64,000 nt of DNA from positions 210,788-274,787 of the forward strand of contig NZ_KI421502.1 of assembly GCF_000473145.1 (NCBI RefSeq). The letters are read 5' to 3'. The position numbers were made by a program, and so were the translations under genes. The first letter of the stretch is position 1; each line of letters starts with the position of its first letter. The notes beneath the pieces are model-generated. The model was not told where the DNA came from. It made no database searches and was given only the letters and a program-made list of their open reading frames with translations. Positions 38,191-47,470 of this stretch are shown one piece after another. Origin of the DNA: Leisingera daeponensis DSM 23529 (lineage in GTDB: Bacteria > Pseudomonadota > Alphaproteobacteria > Rhodobacterales > Rhodobacteraceae).

Positions 38191-38741
38191 TCCGTTCCGA
38201 AATCCTGAAAGAGATCGCGCCGATCCTGCGCAACGAGCTGGTGGTCTGCAACATCGGCATTCCGTCGCAAGAACTGCACGCCATCGACGACCAGCCCAGC
38301 AATTTCTACATGCTGGGCACCATGGGGCTGGCCTCCTCCATCGGCTTGGGGCTGGCGCTGGCGCAGCCGAAGCCGGTCATCGTGATCGACGGGGACGGCT
38401 CGATCCTGACCAACCTCGGCACCCTGCCCACCATCGGCAACAACGCGCCCGGCAACTACATCCTGATGATCATCGACAACGGCTCCTACGGCTCCACCGG
38501 CGATCAGCCGACCTACACCAGCCAGCGCACCGATCTAGCCGGCATGGCCCGCGCGGCCGGCTGCGCCCGGGTGGTGGAGGTGCAGGACAAGGACACCGGC
38601 CCCGCGCTGGAGGACGCGCTGGCCAGCGGCGAGGCGACGGTTCTGGTGGTCAAATGCGACAGCGGCAACGCCAAGATGCCGGTGATCACGATGGACCCGG
38701 TGGTGATCCGCGACCGCTTCATGAAGGCCGTGGCCGGCTGA
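38187..38741 (+). CDS. comE: Sulfopyruvate decarboxylase subunit beta
   Basis: The ATG at 38187 gives 184 residues, the thiamine-diphosphate-binding subunit. The TPP motif is IDGDGSILTNLGTL near 69-82, with IIDNGSYGSTGDQPT after it. It forms the active site with ComD. The start overlaps comD; the stop shares one base with the start of the following 2-hydroxyacid dehydrogenase (TGATG). Confidence 0.9.
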   Translation: MIRSEILKEIAPILRNELVVCNIGIPSQELHAIDDQPSNFYMLGTMGLASSIGLGLALAQPKPVIVIDGDGSILTNLGTLPTIGNNAPGNYILMIIDNGSYGSTGDQPTYTSQRTDLAGMARAAGCARVVEVQDKDTGPALEDALASGEATVLVVKCDSGNAKMPVITMDPVVIRDRFMKAVAG

Positions 38742-39852
38742 TGGCCGCAGGCGCCATCCATTCGGCTGAGGACGCCCGCCGCCTGGCCCGGCGGCGGCTG
38801 CCCTGGATGGTGTTTGACTATATCGACGGCGCAGCCGGGCAGGAAACCGGGGCGGCGCGCAACCGTGCGGCCCTGGATGCCCTCACCCTGCGGCCCCGCA
38901 TCCTGCGCGATGTCAGCCGCCGCTCGCTTGCCGCCAAGGTTTTCGGTGCCGAGGCAGACCGGCCCTTCGGGATTGCCCCCATGGGCATGTGCAACCTGTC
39001 AGCCCCCGGCGCCGACCTGATGCTGGCCCGGCTGGCGGCGCGCTACCGGGTGCCGCATGGAGTTTCCACCGTGGCGTCGACCCCTTTGGAGACCATCCTG
39101 GAAGCGGCAGAGGGCTATGCCTGGTTCCAGCTTTACTCAGCGGTGACGGCAGCGGCACCTTCAAGCTGGCGGAGCGTGCCCGCGCAGCCGGATACCAGAC
39201 GCTGGTGCTGACGGTGGATGTGCCCGAGGTGGGCCGCCGCCCGCGCGAGCTGCGCCATGGCTTCAAAATGCCGTTCCGCATCGGGCCGCGGCAGTTCGTC
39301 GATTTTGCCCTGCACCCGCGCTGGTCGCTGAGCACCCTGCTGAAGGGCAGGCCGGTGATGGCGAATTTCGAGATGGACGGCTACGACTTCGACCGCACCG
39401 AAAGCCGGGCGCGCGCCACTTGGGACACGCTGGCCCGGCTGCGCGATCTCTGGCCCGGCAAGCTGGTGGTGAAGGGTGTGCTGGACGTTGAGGACGCGCG
39501 CGCCCTTGCGGCGGTGAGCGTGGACGCGATCCAGGTCTCCAGCCATGGCGCCCGGCAACTGGAGGCCGCGCCGGCGCCGATTGAGATGCTCGCGAAAATC
39601 CGGGCCGCGCTGGGGCCGGACATTCCGGTATTTTACGACAGCGGCCTCCGGTCGGGCGAGGACGTGCTGAAGGCGTTGGCGGCGGGGGCGGACTTCACCT
39701 TCCTGGGGCGGATTTTGCAGTTTGCCATTGCGGCAGGGGGCGAAGCAGGGCTGCAACAGCTGTGGGAAGCGCTGAGCGAAGAGCTGAGCATCGCCATGGC
39801 GCAAACCGGACTTACGTCATTGTCAGCTGACAATTTTGAAGGACGATCATAG
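38741..39852 (+). pseudogene. FMN-dependent 2-hydroxyacid dehydrogenase, frameshifted (candidate sulfolactate dehydrogenase)
   Basis: Two overlapping frames make one protein. The first (from ATG 38741) encodes the N-terminal half, including PWMVFDYIDGAAGQE, FGIAPMGMCNLSAPGAD and a break after WFQLYS at 39122-39139. The second encodes the rest from GDGSGTFKLAERARAAGYQT at 39142 to the TGA at 39850-39852, with the active-site His in VSSHGARQLE and YDSGLRSGEDVLKAL. One base is missing near 39138-39142. Restored, the length would be 370 residues, normal for the lactate/glycolate oxidase family. By position after comDE it should oxidise sulfolactate to sulfopyruvate (SlcD role). Unrepaired, the first frame ends at 39211. 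A sequencing error is possible. Confidence 0.82.
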
Positions 39853-39906
39853 CAGCGCACGTCTGATCTGAAGGATTTATTATATAAAACAATATATTGA
39901 CCGGCT

Positions 39907-39932
39907 GCCCGCCTGTTCCCGTCAGGCAGGGC
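39907..39932. terminator. Hairpin between DHPS operon end and DUF1330 gene
   Basis: GCCCGCCTG at 39907-39915 pairs with CAGGC and GGGC at 39923-39932 (one bulged A, 7-base loop). It lies between convergent genes. On the minus strand it is followed, after a short GC stretch, by an AT-rich tract (39870-39900), so it may terminate the DUF1330 transcript and that of the DHPS operon. Confidence 0.5.
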
Positions 39933-39962
39933 GGCAAGCAACCGGTGCAAAGGCAGGCCCAC

Positions 39963-40256
39963 TCAGCCGGGCGCGCCTTCGACAATCACGATATTGGCCA
40001 GCCCCGCGCCCTCGCGGTGCGCTTTGGCGGCCTGGTATTCCGGCGAGTTGTAGCAGCTCAGCGCGGCTTCCATCGAGTCGAACTCGATCACCACGTTGCG
40101 CGGATGGCCGTCGCCCTCCATCTGCTCGCAGGCGCCGCCGCGGGCCAGAACGCGGGCGCCGAATGTCTTGAACGCCTCCGTCGCGCCTTCGGCATAGAGC
40201 TTGTAGGGATCGGGATTGGTCACAGTGACATGGGCAATCCAATAGGCTTTGGGCAT
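39963..40256 (-). CDS. DUF1330 domain protein
   Basis: The protein is 97 residues with the DUF1330 dimeric alpha/beta-barrel pattern: KAYWIAHVTVTNPDPYKLYA at the start, RNVVIEFDSMEAALSCYNSP at about 53-72 and PEYQAAKAHREGAG after it. The biochemical role of the family is not established. It lies downstream of the NCS1 permease gene in the same direction, separated by a good terminator, so it may be read from its own promoter or by read-through. Confidence 0.85.
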   Translation of the reverse strand: MPKAYWIAHVTVTNPDPYKLYAEGATEAFKTFGARVLARGGACEQMEGDGHPRNVVIEFDSMEAALSCYNSPEYQAAKAHREGAGLANIVIVEGAPG

Positions 40257-40283
40257 GGGAACTCCGCTTGTCCGAAAAGGAAA

Positions 40284-40307
40284 CCGGGGCGGCAGGCACC
40301 GCCCCGG
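40284..40307 (-). terminator. Rho-independent terminator after the NCS1 permease gene
   Basis: A 9-bp stem, CCGGGGCGG at 40284-40292 and CCGCCCCGG at 40299-40307, with a 6-base loop, is followed on the minus strand by TTTCCTTTTC. It begins 8 bases past the permease stop codon. Confidence 0.85.
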
Positions 40308-40314
40308 CCAAAGG

Positions 40315-41805
40315 TCACTTGTTCAGGATCTTGGACAGCACCAGATAGGCGGCGCCGGCCACGAACAGGCCCACGAACCAGGCGTAGGTGTAGATCGTGG
40401 CAAAGAAGTCCGAGGTGCCCGCAGTGATGCCGACACCGGCCAGGAAGCCCGGCAGGTTCGGCAGGATGCCGATCACCAGCGCCCAGACACCGGCCCAGTT
40501 GGTGCCGTTGCTGCCGGAATAGATGCCGTTCATCTTGAACAGGTCAGCCACTTCAAGCTTGGTCTTGCGCAGCAGGTAGTAGTCCGCCAGCATCACGCCC
40601 GCGATCGGACCCAGGAGCGCCGAATAGGCGATCAGCCAGCCGATGATGTGGTTCACCAGGACCCAGGGGAACATGGCAATGCCGATACCTGCGGTGATAT
40701 AGCCGCCGCGCTTGAGGTTGATCTTGCTCGGCGCCAGGTTCGAGAACCCGTGCGCCGGGGCCACCACGTTTGCCGCCAGGTTGGTGGTCAGCGTCGCCAC
40801 GATCAGCGCAAACAGCGCGATGATCACCGAGAACCCGCCCATCTTCTCAGACAGCTGGATCGGATCCCAGATCGCTTCGCCATAGATCACCACGGTGGCC
40901 GAGGTCACGGCGGAGGCGATGAAGGCAAACAGCGCCATCGGGATCGGCAGGCCGACCAATTGGCCCAGCAGCTGGTCTTTCTGGCTTTTGGCGTGGCGGG
41001 TGAAGTCGGGGATGTTCAGCGCCAGCGTCGCCCAGAAACCGATCATGCCGGTGAGGCTCGGCCAGAAGACGACCCAGAACTGGCCTTCCTGCGGCTGGCC
41101 CGGATCAAAGGCGCTGGGGGCCGACAGCATCTCGCCGAAGCCGCCCGCGTTGACATAGGCCCAGGCCAGGAGCGCCAGGCCCATCGCCAGCAGGAACGGG
41201 GCTGCATAGGTCTCCAGCCAGCGGATCGACTCGGTGCCGTTGGCGATGAAGTAGAGGTGCAGCGCCCAGAAGGCGAGGAAGCAGATGAACTCGCCCGCGC
41301 TGATGCCCAGCACCGGCAGCGCCTCGCCCGCCAGCGCACCGCCGGTCAGGGTGTTGAGGATCACAAAGATCGCCGAGCCGCCGACCCAGGTCTGGATGCC
41401 GAACCAGCCGCAGGCGACGATGCCGCGGGCCACGGCCGGGATCTTGGCGCCGGTCGGCCCGAAGGAGGAGCGCAAGAGCACCGGGAAGGGGATGCCGTAT
41501 TTGGTGCCGGCATGGCCCACCAGCACCATCGGGATCAGCACGATGGCATTGGCGGCGAGAATGGTCAGCACCGCCTGATCCCAGCTCATGCCGGAGCCGA
41601 TCAGGTAGGAGGCCAGCAGGTAGGTCGGGATACAGACCACCATGCCCACCCAAAGCGCGGCAATTGCCAGCCAGTCCCAGGTGCGTTCCGCTGCCGTCGT
41701 CGGCAGCTGGTCCTCGTTATAAAGTTCGGGGTCGATCCCGGTCAGATCCACCCGCGGCGGCGCCTCGGCGCCGGACGCGGAATACCCGCTGGTTACATCA
41801 GCCAT
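40315..41805 (-). CDS. NCS1 family nucleobase/allantoin/hydantoin permease
   Basis: The ATG at 41805, preceded by GGGAGGAAAC, gives 496 residues. About 12 membrane helices are predicted. NCS1 (Mhp1/PucI/uracil permease) features include the N-terminal ELYNEDQLPTTAAERTW, a helix-1 region AIAALWVGMVVCIPTYLLAS, YGIPFPVLLRSSFGPTGAKI near 127-146, and the C-terminal GPIAGVMLADYYLLRKTKLE. The family imports uracil, hydantoins, allantoin or cytosine with Na+ or H+. Its place after the dihydropyrimidinase gene suggests import of a pyrimidine or hydantoin. Confidence 0.93.
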   Translation of the reverse strand: MADVTSGYSASGAEAPPRVDLTGIDPELYNEDQLPTTAAERTWDWLAIAALWVGMVVCIPTYLLASYLIGSGMSWDQAVLTILAANAIVLIPMVLVGHAGTKYGIPFPVLLRSSFGPTGAKIPAVARGIVACGWFGIQTWVGGSAIFVILNTLTGGALAGEALPVLGISAGEFICFLAFWALHLYFIANGTESIRWLETYAAPFLLAMGLALLAWAYVNAGGFGEMLSAPSAFDPGQPQEGQFWVVFWPSLTGMIGFWATLALNIPDFTRHAKSQKDQLLGQLVGLPIPMALFAFIASAVTSATVVIYGEAIWDPIQLSEKMGGFSVIIALFALIVATLTTNLAANVVAPAHGFSNLAPSKINLKRGGYITAGIGIAMFPWVLVNHIIGWLIAYSALLGPIAGVMLADYYLLRKTKLEVADLFKMNGIYSGSNGTNWAGVWALVIGILPNLPGFLAGVGITAGTSDFFATIYTYAWFVGLFVAGAAYLVLSKILNK

Positions 41806-41867
41806 TTTGAGTTTCCTCCCTGTTATTTGGCTTAATTGCTGCCTGCTTCTGCGGCAGGCAGTAAATG

Positions 41868-41892
41868 CAAAAGCCCCCGGCCTGCGCCGGGG
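41868..41892 (-). terminator. Terminator between dihydropyrimidinase and NCS1 permease genes
   Basis: CCCCGGC at 41875-41881 pairs with GCCGGGG at 41886-41892 and is followed on the minus strand by GGGCTTTTGC. A second hairpin (CTGCCTGC at 41839-41846, GCAGGCAG at 41854-41861) lies just beyond. Together they could attenuate transcription into the permease gene. Confidence 0.7.
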
Positions 41893-41899
41893 ACCGTGA

Positions 41900-43360
41900 T
41901 CAGACGCAGGCCGGCATGTTTTCAGCCGAGCGCACAACCTGGCGCGGCGCGGTGACCTGTTTCCACTTGGACAGCGCCTTGCTGACCTCGGGGAACGCGG
42001 GCCGTTCGACAAAACGCCCATGCCCCGGGGTGGCGCAGACGGTGCCGTCGTCCACCGCCAGTTCGCCGCGGCTGAGGGTATAGCGCGGCAGGCCGGTCAC
42101 CTCGCGGCCGGAGAAGACGTTGTACTCCACCACCGACTGCTGGGTTTCGGGCGAGATCACCTTGGACTTCTTCGGATCCCACACCACCAGATCGGCGTCG
42201 GAGCCTTCCACGATCGCCCCTTTGCGCGGGTATATGTTGAGGATACGCGCGATATTGGTCGAGGTCACGGCCACAAACTCGTTCGGTGTCAGCCGCCCGG
42301 TGTTCACGCCCTCGCTCCACAGGACCGGCATCCGGTCCTCCAGCCCGCCGGTGCCGTTCGGGATCTTGGTGAAATCGCCGATGCCAAAGCGTTTCTGATC
42401 CACGGTAAAGGCGCAGTGGTCGGTCGCCACCACCTGCAGAGAACCTGCCTGAAGACCGGCCCACAGGCTGTCCTGATGCGCCTTGTCGCGGAACGGCGGC
42501 GACATCACCCGCTGCGCGGCGTGGTCCCAATTGGGGTTGCGGTATTCGCTTTCGTCCAGCACCAGATGCTGGATCAGCGGCTCGCCATAGACGCGCATGC
42601 CCTTCTGGCGCGCCCGGCGGATCGCCTCATGCGCCTGCTCGCAGGAGGTATGCACGACGTACAGCGGCACGCCCGCCATGTCGGCGATCATGATGGCGCG
42701 GTTGGTGGCTTCGCCCTCGACCTCGGGCGGGCGCGACAGCCCATGGCCTTCGGGGCCGCGGATGCCGTCGGCCAGCAGCTTCTGCTGCATGGTGGCCACC
42801 ACGTCGCCGTTTTCCGCATGCACCATCGGCAGCGCGCCAAGCGCGGCGCAGCGGCGGAAGCTGTCAAACAGCTCGTCATCGTCCACCATCAGCGCGCCCT
42901 TGTAGGCCATGAAATGCTTGAAGGTGTTGATGCCCAGATCCACGACCTGCTGCATTTCATTGAACACCTGCTCGCTCCACCAGGTCACCGCCATGTGGAA
43001 GGAGTAGTCGGCACAGGCGCGTTTGGACTTGGCGTGCCAGGCCTCCAGCGCCTCCAGCATCGACTGGCCGGGGCTGGGCAGGCAGAAGTCCACCACCATG
43101 GTGGTGCCGCCGGCAAGGCCCGCGCGGGTGCCGGATTCAAAGTCGTCCGCCGAATGGGTGCCCATGAAGGGCATTTCCAGATGCACATGCGGGTCGATGC
43201 CGCCCGGCATGACATAGCAGCCCTCGGCGTCCAGCACCTTGTCGCCAGTGAGGCCCGCGCCGATCTGCACGATCTTGCCATCCTCGATGGCGACATCGGC
43301 GGCATAGCTGCGGTCGGCGGCAACGATAGCGCCGCCCTTGATCACGGTTCTTGCAGTCAT
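41900..43360 (-). CDS. hydA: Dihydropyrimidinase (D-hydantoinase family)
   Basis: The ATG at 43360 gives 486 residues. Metal ligands are His58 and His60 (GGIDPHVHLEM), the carboxylated lysine lies in TFKHFMAYKG near 150, and further ligands in YVVHTSCEQAH and VATDHCAF near 315. It hydrolyses 5,6-dihydrouracil or dihydrothymine to N-carbamoyl-beta-amino acids, and usually also hydantoins. It follows the carbamoyl-beta-alanine amidase by 5 bases in the leftward operon, giving the second and third steps of reductive pyrimidine breakdown. No dihydropyrimidine dehydrogenase gene is present in the window. Confidence 0.95.
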   Translation of the reverse strand: MTARTVIKGGAIVAADRSYAADVAIEDGKIVQIGAGLTGDKVLDAEGCYVMPGGIDPHVHLEMPFMGTHSADDFESGTRAGLAGGTTMVVDFCLPSPGQSMLEALEAWHAKSKRACADYSFHMAVTWWSEQVFNEMQQVVDLGINTFKHFMAYKGALMVDDDELFDSFRRCAALGALPMVHAENGDVVATMQQKLLADGIRGPEGHGLSRPPEVEGEATNRAIMIADMAGVPLYVVHTSCEQAHEAIRRARQKGMRVYGEPLIQHLVLDESEYRNPNWDHAAQRVMSPPFRDKAHQDSLWAGLQAGSLQVVATDHCAFTVDQKRFGIGDFTKIPNGTGGLEDRMPVLWSEGVNTGRLTPNEFVAVTSTNIARILNIYPRKGAIVEGSDADLVVWDPKKSKVISPETQQSVVEYNVFSGREVTGLPRYTLSRGELAVDDGTVCATPGHGRFVERPAFPEVSKALSKWKQVTAPRQVVRSAENMPACV

Positions 43361-43365
43361 AGTCT

Positions 43366-44616
43366 TCACTCCACGACTTCTGCCGTTTCCAGCACGGCAT
43401 GCAAGAGCACATCTGCCCCTGCCGCGGCCCATTCACGGCTGATTTCCTCGTCCTCGTTGTGGCTGAGCCCATCGACGCAGGGGCACATCACCATCGCGGT
43501 CGGCGCCACCTTGTTGATCCAGCAGGCGTCATGGCCTGCGCCCGAGATGATGTTGCGGTGCGAATAGCCCAGCTGCTCGGCGGCACGGCGCACGGCAGAG
43601 ACGCAGTTTTCGTCGAACGTCACCGGGTCGAAATGGCCGACCTGCTCGATTTCCAGGCCCAGTTCCAGCTCCTCGGCGATCTTGGCGGCACCCTCGCGCA
43701 GGCGGCGCTCCATGTCCGCTTGCGTGTCAAAGCTGGGCGAGCGGAAGTCGATGGTGAACACCACCTTGCCCGGCACGATGTTGCGGCTGTTGGGGTAATA
43801 ATCGCAGTGGCCCACGGCACCAACGGCGTCGGGCTGGTGGCTCATCGCGATTTCATGCACCAGCGTCGTGATCCGCGCGGCCCCCAGGCCCGCATTGCGG
43901 CGCATCGGCATCGGGGTGGAGCCGGTGTGCGCCTCCTGGCCCGTCAGCGTCACCTGCAGCCAGTTCAGGCCCTGGCCATGGGTCACGACGCCGATGTCCT
44001 TGCCCTCGGCCTCCAGAATGGGGCCTTGCTCGATGTGCAGCTCGAACATCGCGTGCATCTTGCGGTTGCCCACCGGCTCATCGCCCGCGTAGCCGATGCG
44101 GGCCAGTTCCTCGCCGAACTTCTTGCCTTCCGCATCCTCGCGCGCATAGGCCCAGTCCTGTGTATGAACGCCCGCAAAAACGCCGGAGGACAGCATCGCG
44201 GGCGCAAACCGCGTGCCTTCCTCGTTGGTCCAGTTCACCACCACGATCGGGCGGCGGGTCCGGATGCCCTGATCGCGGATCGAGCGCACCACCTCAAGCC
44301 CTGCCAGCACGCCCAGCACGCCGTCGTATTTGCCGCCCGTGGGCTGGGTGTCCAGATGGCTGCCCATCATCACCGGATCCAGATCCGGCTCGGCCCCTTC
44401 CAGGCGGGCGAACATGTTGCCCATGCTGTCGACGCCGACGGACATGCCGGACTCCTCGCACCAGCGTTTGAACAGGTCGCGGCCTTCCTTGTCGGCGTCG
44501 GTCAGCGTCTGGCGGTTGCATCCGCCGCGCAGGCCGGGGCCTTTCTGCGCCATCTCCATCAGCGTGTCCCACAGGCGGCTGCCGTTGATGCGGGCGTTGC
44601 TTTGCACGTCTTTCAT
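43366..44616 (-). CDS. N-carbamoyl-beta-alanine amidase (Zn-dependent hydantoinase/carbamoylase family)
   Basis: The protein is 416 residues, an M20-like carbamoylase. Metal-binding and catalytic segments are visible: GSHLDTQPTGGKYDG near 83-97, NWTNEEGTRFAPAMLSSGVF near 125-145, LHIEQGPILE near 190-200 and SGAGHDA near 360. It splits N-carbamoyl-beta-alanine (or the 2-methyl form) into the beta-amino acid, CO2 and ammonia. It lies between the aminotransferase and dihydropyrimidinase genes, exactly fitting the reductive pyrimidine pathway (PydC role). Allantoate amidohydrolase is a relative, but the neighbours do not support that. Confidence 0.93.
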   Translation of the reverse strand: MKDVQSNARINGSRLWDTLMEMAQKGPGLRGGCNRQTLTDADKEGRDLFKRWCEESGMSVGVDSMGNMFARLEGAEPDLDPVMMGSHLDTQPTGGKYDGVLGVLAGLEVVRSIRDQGIRTRRPIVVVNWTNEEGTRFAPAMLSSGVFAGVHTQDWAYAREDAEGKKFGEELARIGYAGDEPVGNRKMHAMFELHIEQGPILEAEGKDIGVVTHGQGLNWLQVTLTGQEAHTGSTPMPMRRNAGLGAARITTLVHEIAMSHQPDAVGAVGHCDYYPNSRNIVPGKVVFTIDFRSPSFDTQADMERRLREGAAKIAEELELGLEIEQVGHFDPVTFDENCVSAVRRAAEQLGYSHRNIISGAGHDACWINKVAPTAMVMCPCVDGLSHNEDEEISREWAAAGADVLLHAVLETAEVVE

Positions 44617-44679
44617 ATCTCTCTCCCTATGCCGCCCCTGCCCCGCGCGCCGCTTGGGGCGCAGGCCAGGGGCAGGTCC

Positions 44680-45999
44680 TCACGCGACGAGCGACTCGGC
44701 CAGAATGCCGATCAGCTCGTCGATTTCCTTCTTTTCGATGATCAGCGGCGGCGACATGGCGATGATGTCTCCGGTGGTGCGCAGATGCGCCCCCTTGTCC
44801 CAGGCGCGCAGGTAGGTGTCGAAGGCGCGTTTGGTCGGCACCCCCGCAACCGGCTCCAGCTCCACCGCGCCGACCAGGCCGGAGCAGCGGATATCCTTCA
44901 CATGCGGCATCCCTTGGAGGCTGAACAGGGCATCGGCCCAATAGTCCTCCAGCGACGCCGCACGCTCGAACAGCTCCTCCTCGCGGTAGGTGTCCAGCGC
45001 CGCCAGCGCCGCAGCGCAGGCGACCGGGTTGCCGGAGTAGGTATAGCCATGGAACAGCTCGATCATGTGCTCCGGGCCGGTCATGAAGGCATCGTGGATG
45101 GCGCTGCTGATCATCACCGCGCCCATCGGAATGACCCCGTTGGTCAGCCCCTTGGCGGTGGTGATCATGTCCGGCTCCACGCCATAGTAATCCGCGCCAA
45201 ACGCCCGGCCCAAGCGGCCATAGGCGGTGATCACCTCGTCAAAGATCAGCAGGATGCCATGCTCCCGGGTGATTTCGCGCAGGCGCTGCAAGTACCCTTG
45301 GGGCGGCAGGATCACCCCGGCGGAGCCCGCCATCGGCTCGACGATCACCGCGGCGATGGTTTCCGCGCCGTGCAGCTCGATCAGCCGCACCAGATCCTCC
45401 GCCAACTCCGCGCCATGCTCCGGCTGGCCCTTGGTAAAGGCGTTGCGCTCGGGATCATGGGTGTGGCGCAGGTGGTCGACACCGGTCAGCAGGCTGCCGA
45501 AATGGCGGCGGTTGTTGACGAGGCCGCCCACCGAAATGCCGCCGAAATTGACCCCGTGATAGCCCTTCTCGCGCCCGATCAGCCGGGTGCGGCCCTGCTC
45601 GCCATTGGCCTTGTGGTAGGCCAGCGCGATTTTCAGCGCGGTCTCCACCGATTCCGAGCCGGAGTTGGTGAAGAACACATGGTTCAGATCGCCCGGCGCC
45701 AGCTCCGCCAGCCGGTTTGCCAGCTCAAACGCCTTGGGGTGGCCCATCTGGAAGGCGGGCGCATAGTCCAGTTCGATGACCTGTTTCTGCACCGCTTCGG
45801 TGATGCGCGGCGCAGCGTGGCCCGCGTTCACGCACCACAGGCCCGCGGTGCCATCCATCACCTTCCGCCCGTCGGTGGTGGTGTAATACATGCCCTCCGC
45901 GGCAGCGACCATGCGCGGCGTCTGCTTGAATTGCCGGTTGGCCGTAAACGGCATCCAATAAGCATCCATGGCGTTCGGCCGCTTCAGTTGGTTATCCAT
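44680..45999 (-). CDS. Omega-amino acid:pyruvate aminotransferase (class III), likely beta-alanine:pyruvate
   Basis: The ATG at 45999 gives 439 residues. The class III fold shows AYWMPFTANRQFKQTPRMVA at the N terminus, the cofactor segment FTNSGSESVETALKIA near 108-123, FDEVITAYGRLG near 250 and the PLP lysine in MITTAKGLTNGVIPMGA near 279. The N-terminal WMPFTANRQF wording is typical of beta-alanine:pyruvate transaminases. It would turn beta-alanine into malonate semialdehyde, the fourth step of reductive pyrimidine use. It lies between pntB and the carbamoylase gene. Confidence 0.93.
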   Translation of the reverse strand: MDNQLKRPNAMDAYWMPFTANRQFKQTPRMVAAAEGMYYTTTDGRKVMDGTAGLWCVNAGHAAPRITEAVQKQVIELDYAPAFQMGHPKAFELANRLAELAPGDLNHVFFTNSGSESVETALKIALAYHKANGEQGRTRLIGREKGYHGVNFGGISVGGLVNNRRHFGSLLTGVDHLRHTHDPERNAFTKGQPEHGAELAEDLVRLIELHGAETIAAVIVEPMAGSAGVILPPQGYLQRLREITREHGILLIFDEVITAYGRLGRAFGADYYGVEPDMITTAKGLTNGVIPMGAVMISSAIHDAFMTGPEHMIELFHGYTYSGNPVACAAALAALDTYREEELFERAASLEDYWADALFSLQGMPHVKDIRCSGLVGAVELEPVAGVPTKRAFDTYLRAWDKGAHLRTTGDIIAMSPPLIIEKKEIDELIGILAESLVA

Positions 46000-46024
46000 G
46001 TCCAAGTCCTTTTCTAAAGAGCGT

Positions 46025-47455
46025 TCAGGCCGCAATCTGGCCCAAAAGCGTGTCGAGGCTTTGCTTTGCATCGCCATAGAACATGCGGGTGTTTTCCTTG
46101 AAGAACAGCGGGTTCTCGATGCCGGAATAGCCCGTGCCCTGGCCGCGCTTGGAGACAAACACCTGTTTGGCCTTCCAGCACTCCAGCACCGGCATGCCCG
46201 CGATGGGGGAGTTGGGGTCCTCCTGCGCGGCAGGGTTCACGATGTCGTTGGAGCCGATCACGATGGCCACGTCGGTGTCCGGGAAATCCTCGTTGATCTC
46301 GTCCATCTCCAGCACGATGTCGTAGGGCACCTTGGCCTCCGCCAGCAGCACGTTCATGTGGCCCGGCAGGCGGCCCGCGACCGGGTGGATGGCAAAGCGC
46401 ACAGTCTTGCCTTTCGCGCGCAGGCGGCGGGTCAGCTCGGCCACGTTCTGCTGCGCCTGCGCCACCGCCATGCCGTAGCCGGGGATGATCACCACGCTGT
46501 CGGCCTCCTCCAGCGCCGCGGCCACGCCGTCGGCGTCGATGGCGATCTGCTCGCCGTCGATCTCCATCGCCGGACCGGAGGTGCCGCCGAAGCCGCCCAG
46601 GATCACGCTGACAAAGGAGCGGTTCATCGCCTTGCACATGATGTAGCTGAGGATCGCACCGGAGGAGCCCACCAGCGCGCCGACCACGATCAGCAGGTCA
46701 TTGCCCAGCGAGAAGCCGATCGCCGCCGCGGCCCAGCCCGAGTAGCTGTTCAGCATCGAGACCACCACCGGCATGTCGGCGCCGCCGATGCCCATGATCA
46801 GGTGGTAGCCGATGAACAGCGCCGCCAGCGTCATCAGCACGAGGGGCAGGAAGCCGCCGGTGTTGAAGTACCAGATCAGGCAGAGCAGGGAGAGCCCCGC
46901 GGCGCTGGCGTTCAGCATATGCCCGCCCGGCAGCTTGGTGGCCGCCGAGGTGACCTTGCCCGCCAGCTTGCCGAAGGCAATCACGGAGCCGGTGAAGGTG
47001 ATCGCCCCGATGAAGATGCCGAGGAACAGCTCCACCCGCAGGAAGGCGATCTCGGCCGGGGTCTTCTTGGCGATCAGCTTGGCGAAGGTGCCGAGGTCCC
47101 CGGTGCTGGCAGCCGCCGCCACATTTCCGATCTCGAAATGCGCGATGAAGCCGACGAACACCGCGGCGAGGCCGACCAGCGAGTGCATCGCCGCGACCAG
47201 CTGCGGCATCTCGGTCATCTGCACCTTCTTGGCGACATAGGTGCCGATGATCCCGCCGCCCGCGATCAGCAGCAGCGACAACAGCCACAGGCCCGAGCCG
47301 GGGCCGATCAGAGTGGCGAAAACCGCCAGCCCCATGCCCGCGATGCCGTACCAGACCGCGCGTTTGGCGCTTTCCTGATTGGACAGCCCGCCCAGGCTGA
47401 GGATGAACAGAACAGCCGCAACGACATAGGCGGCGGTGGTGAAACCGTAATCCAT
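46025..47455 (-). CDS. pntB: NAD(P) transhydrogenase subunit beta
   Basis: The protein is 476 residues. Nine or so membrane helices fill the first 260 residues, and the C-terminal 180 form the NADP(H)-binding domain III, with [20 protein letters not shown] near 324-343, [20 protein letters not shown] and [12 protein letters not shown] at the end. With PntA it uses the proton gradient to reduce NADP+ with NADH. It is encoded together with pyrimidine-degradation genes, which suggests that the pathway needs NADPH. Confidence 0.97.
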   Translation of the reverse strand: MDYGFTTAAYVVAAVLFILSLGGLSNQESAKRAVWYGIAGMGLAVFATLIGPGSGLWLLSLLLIAGGGIIGTYVAKKVQMTEMPQLVAAMHSLVGLAAVFVGFIAHFEIGNVAAAASTGDLGTFAKLIAKKTPAEIAFLRVELFLGIFIGAITFTGSVIAFGKLAGKVTSAATKLPGGHMLNASAAGLSLLCLIWYFNTGGFLPLVLMTLAALFIGYHLIMGIGGADMPVVVSMLNSYSGWAAAAIGFSLGNDLLIVVGALVGSSGAILSYIMCKAMNRSFVSVILGGFGGTSGPAMEIDGEQIAIDADGVAAALEEADSVVIIPGYGMAVAQAQQNVAELTRRLRAKGKTVRFAIHPVAGRLPGHMNVLLAEAKVPYDIVLEMDEINEDFPDTDVAIVIGSNDIVNPAAQEDPNSPIAGMPVLECWKAKQVFVSKRGQGTGYSGIENPLFFKENTRMFYGDAKQSLDTLLGQIAA

Positions 47456-47470
47456 GAACTCGGCCCTTCT

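Noticed and set aside
37684..38741. Phosphonopyruvate decarboxylase as the function of the two thiamine-enzyme subunits
   Set aside because: That enzyme is usually one chain and found with phosphonate genes such as phosphoenolpyruvate mutase. Here the two short subunits lie in a sulfonate operon.
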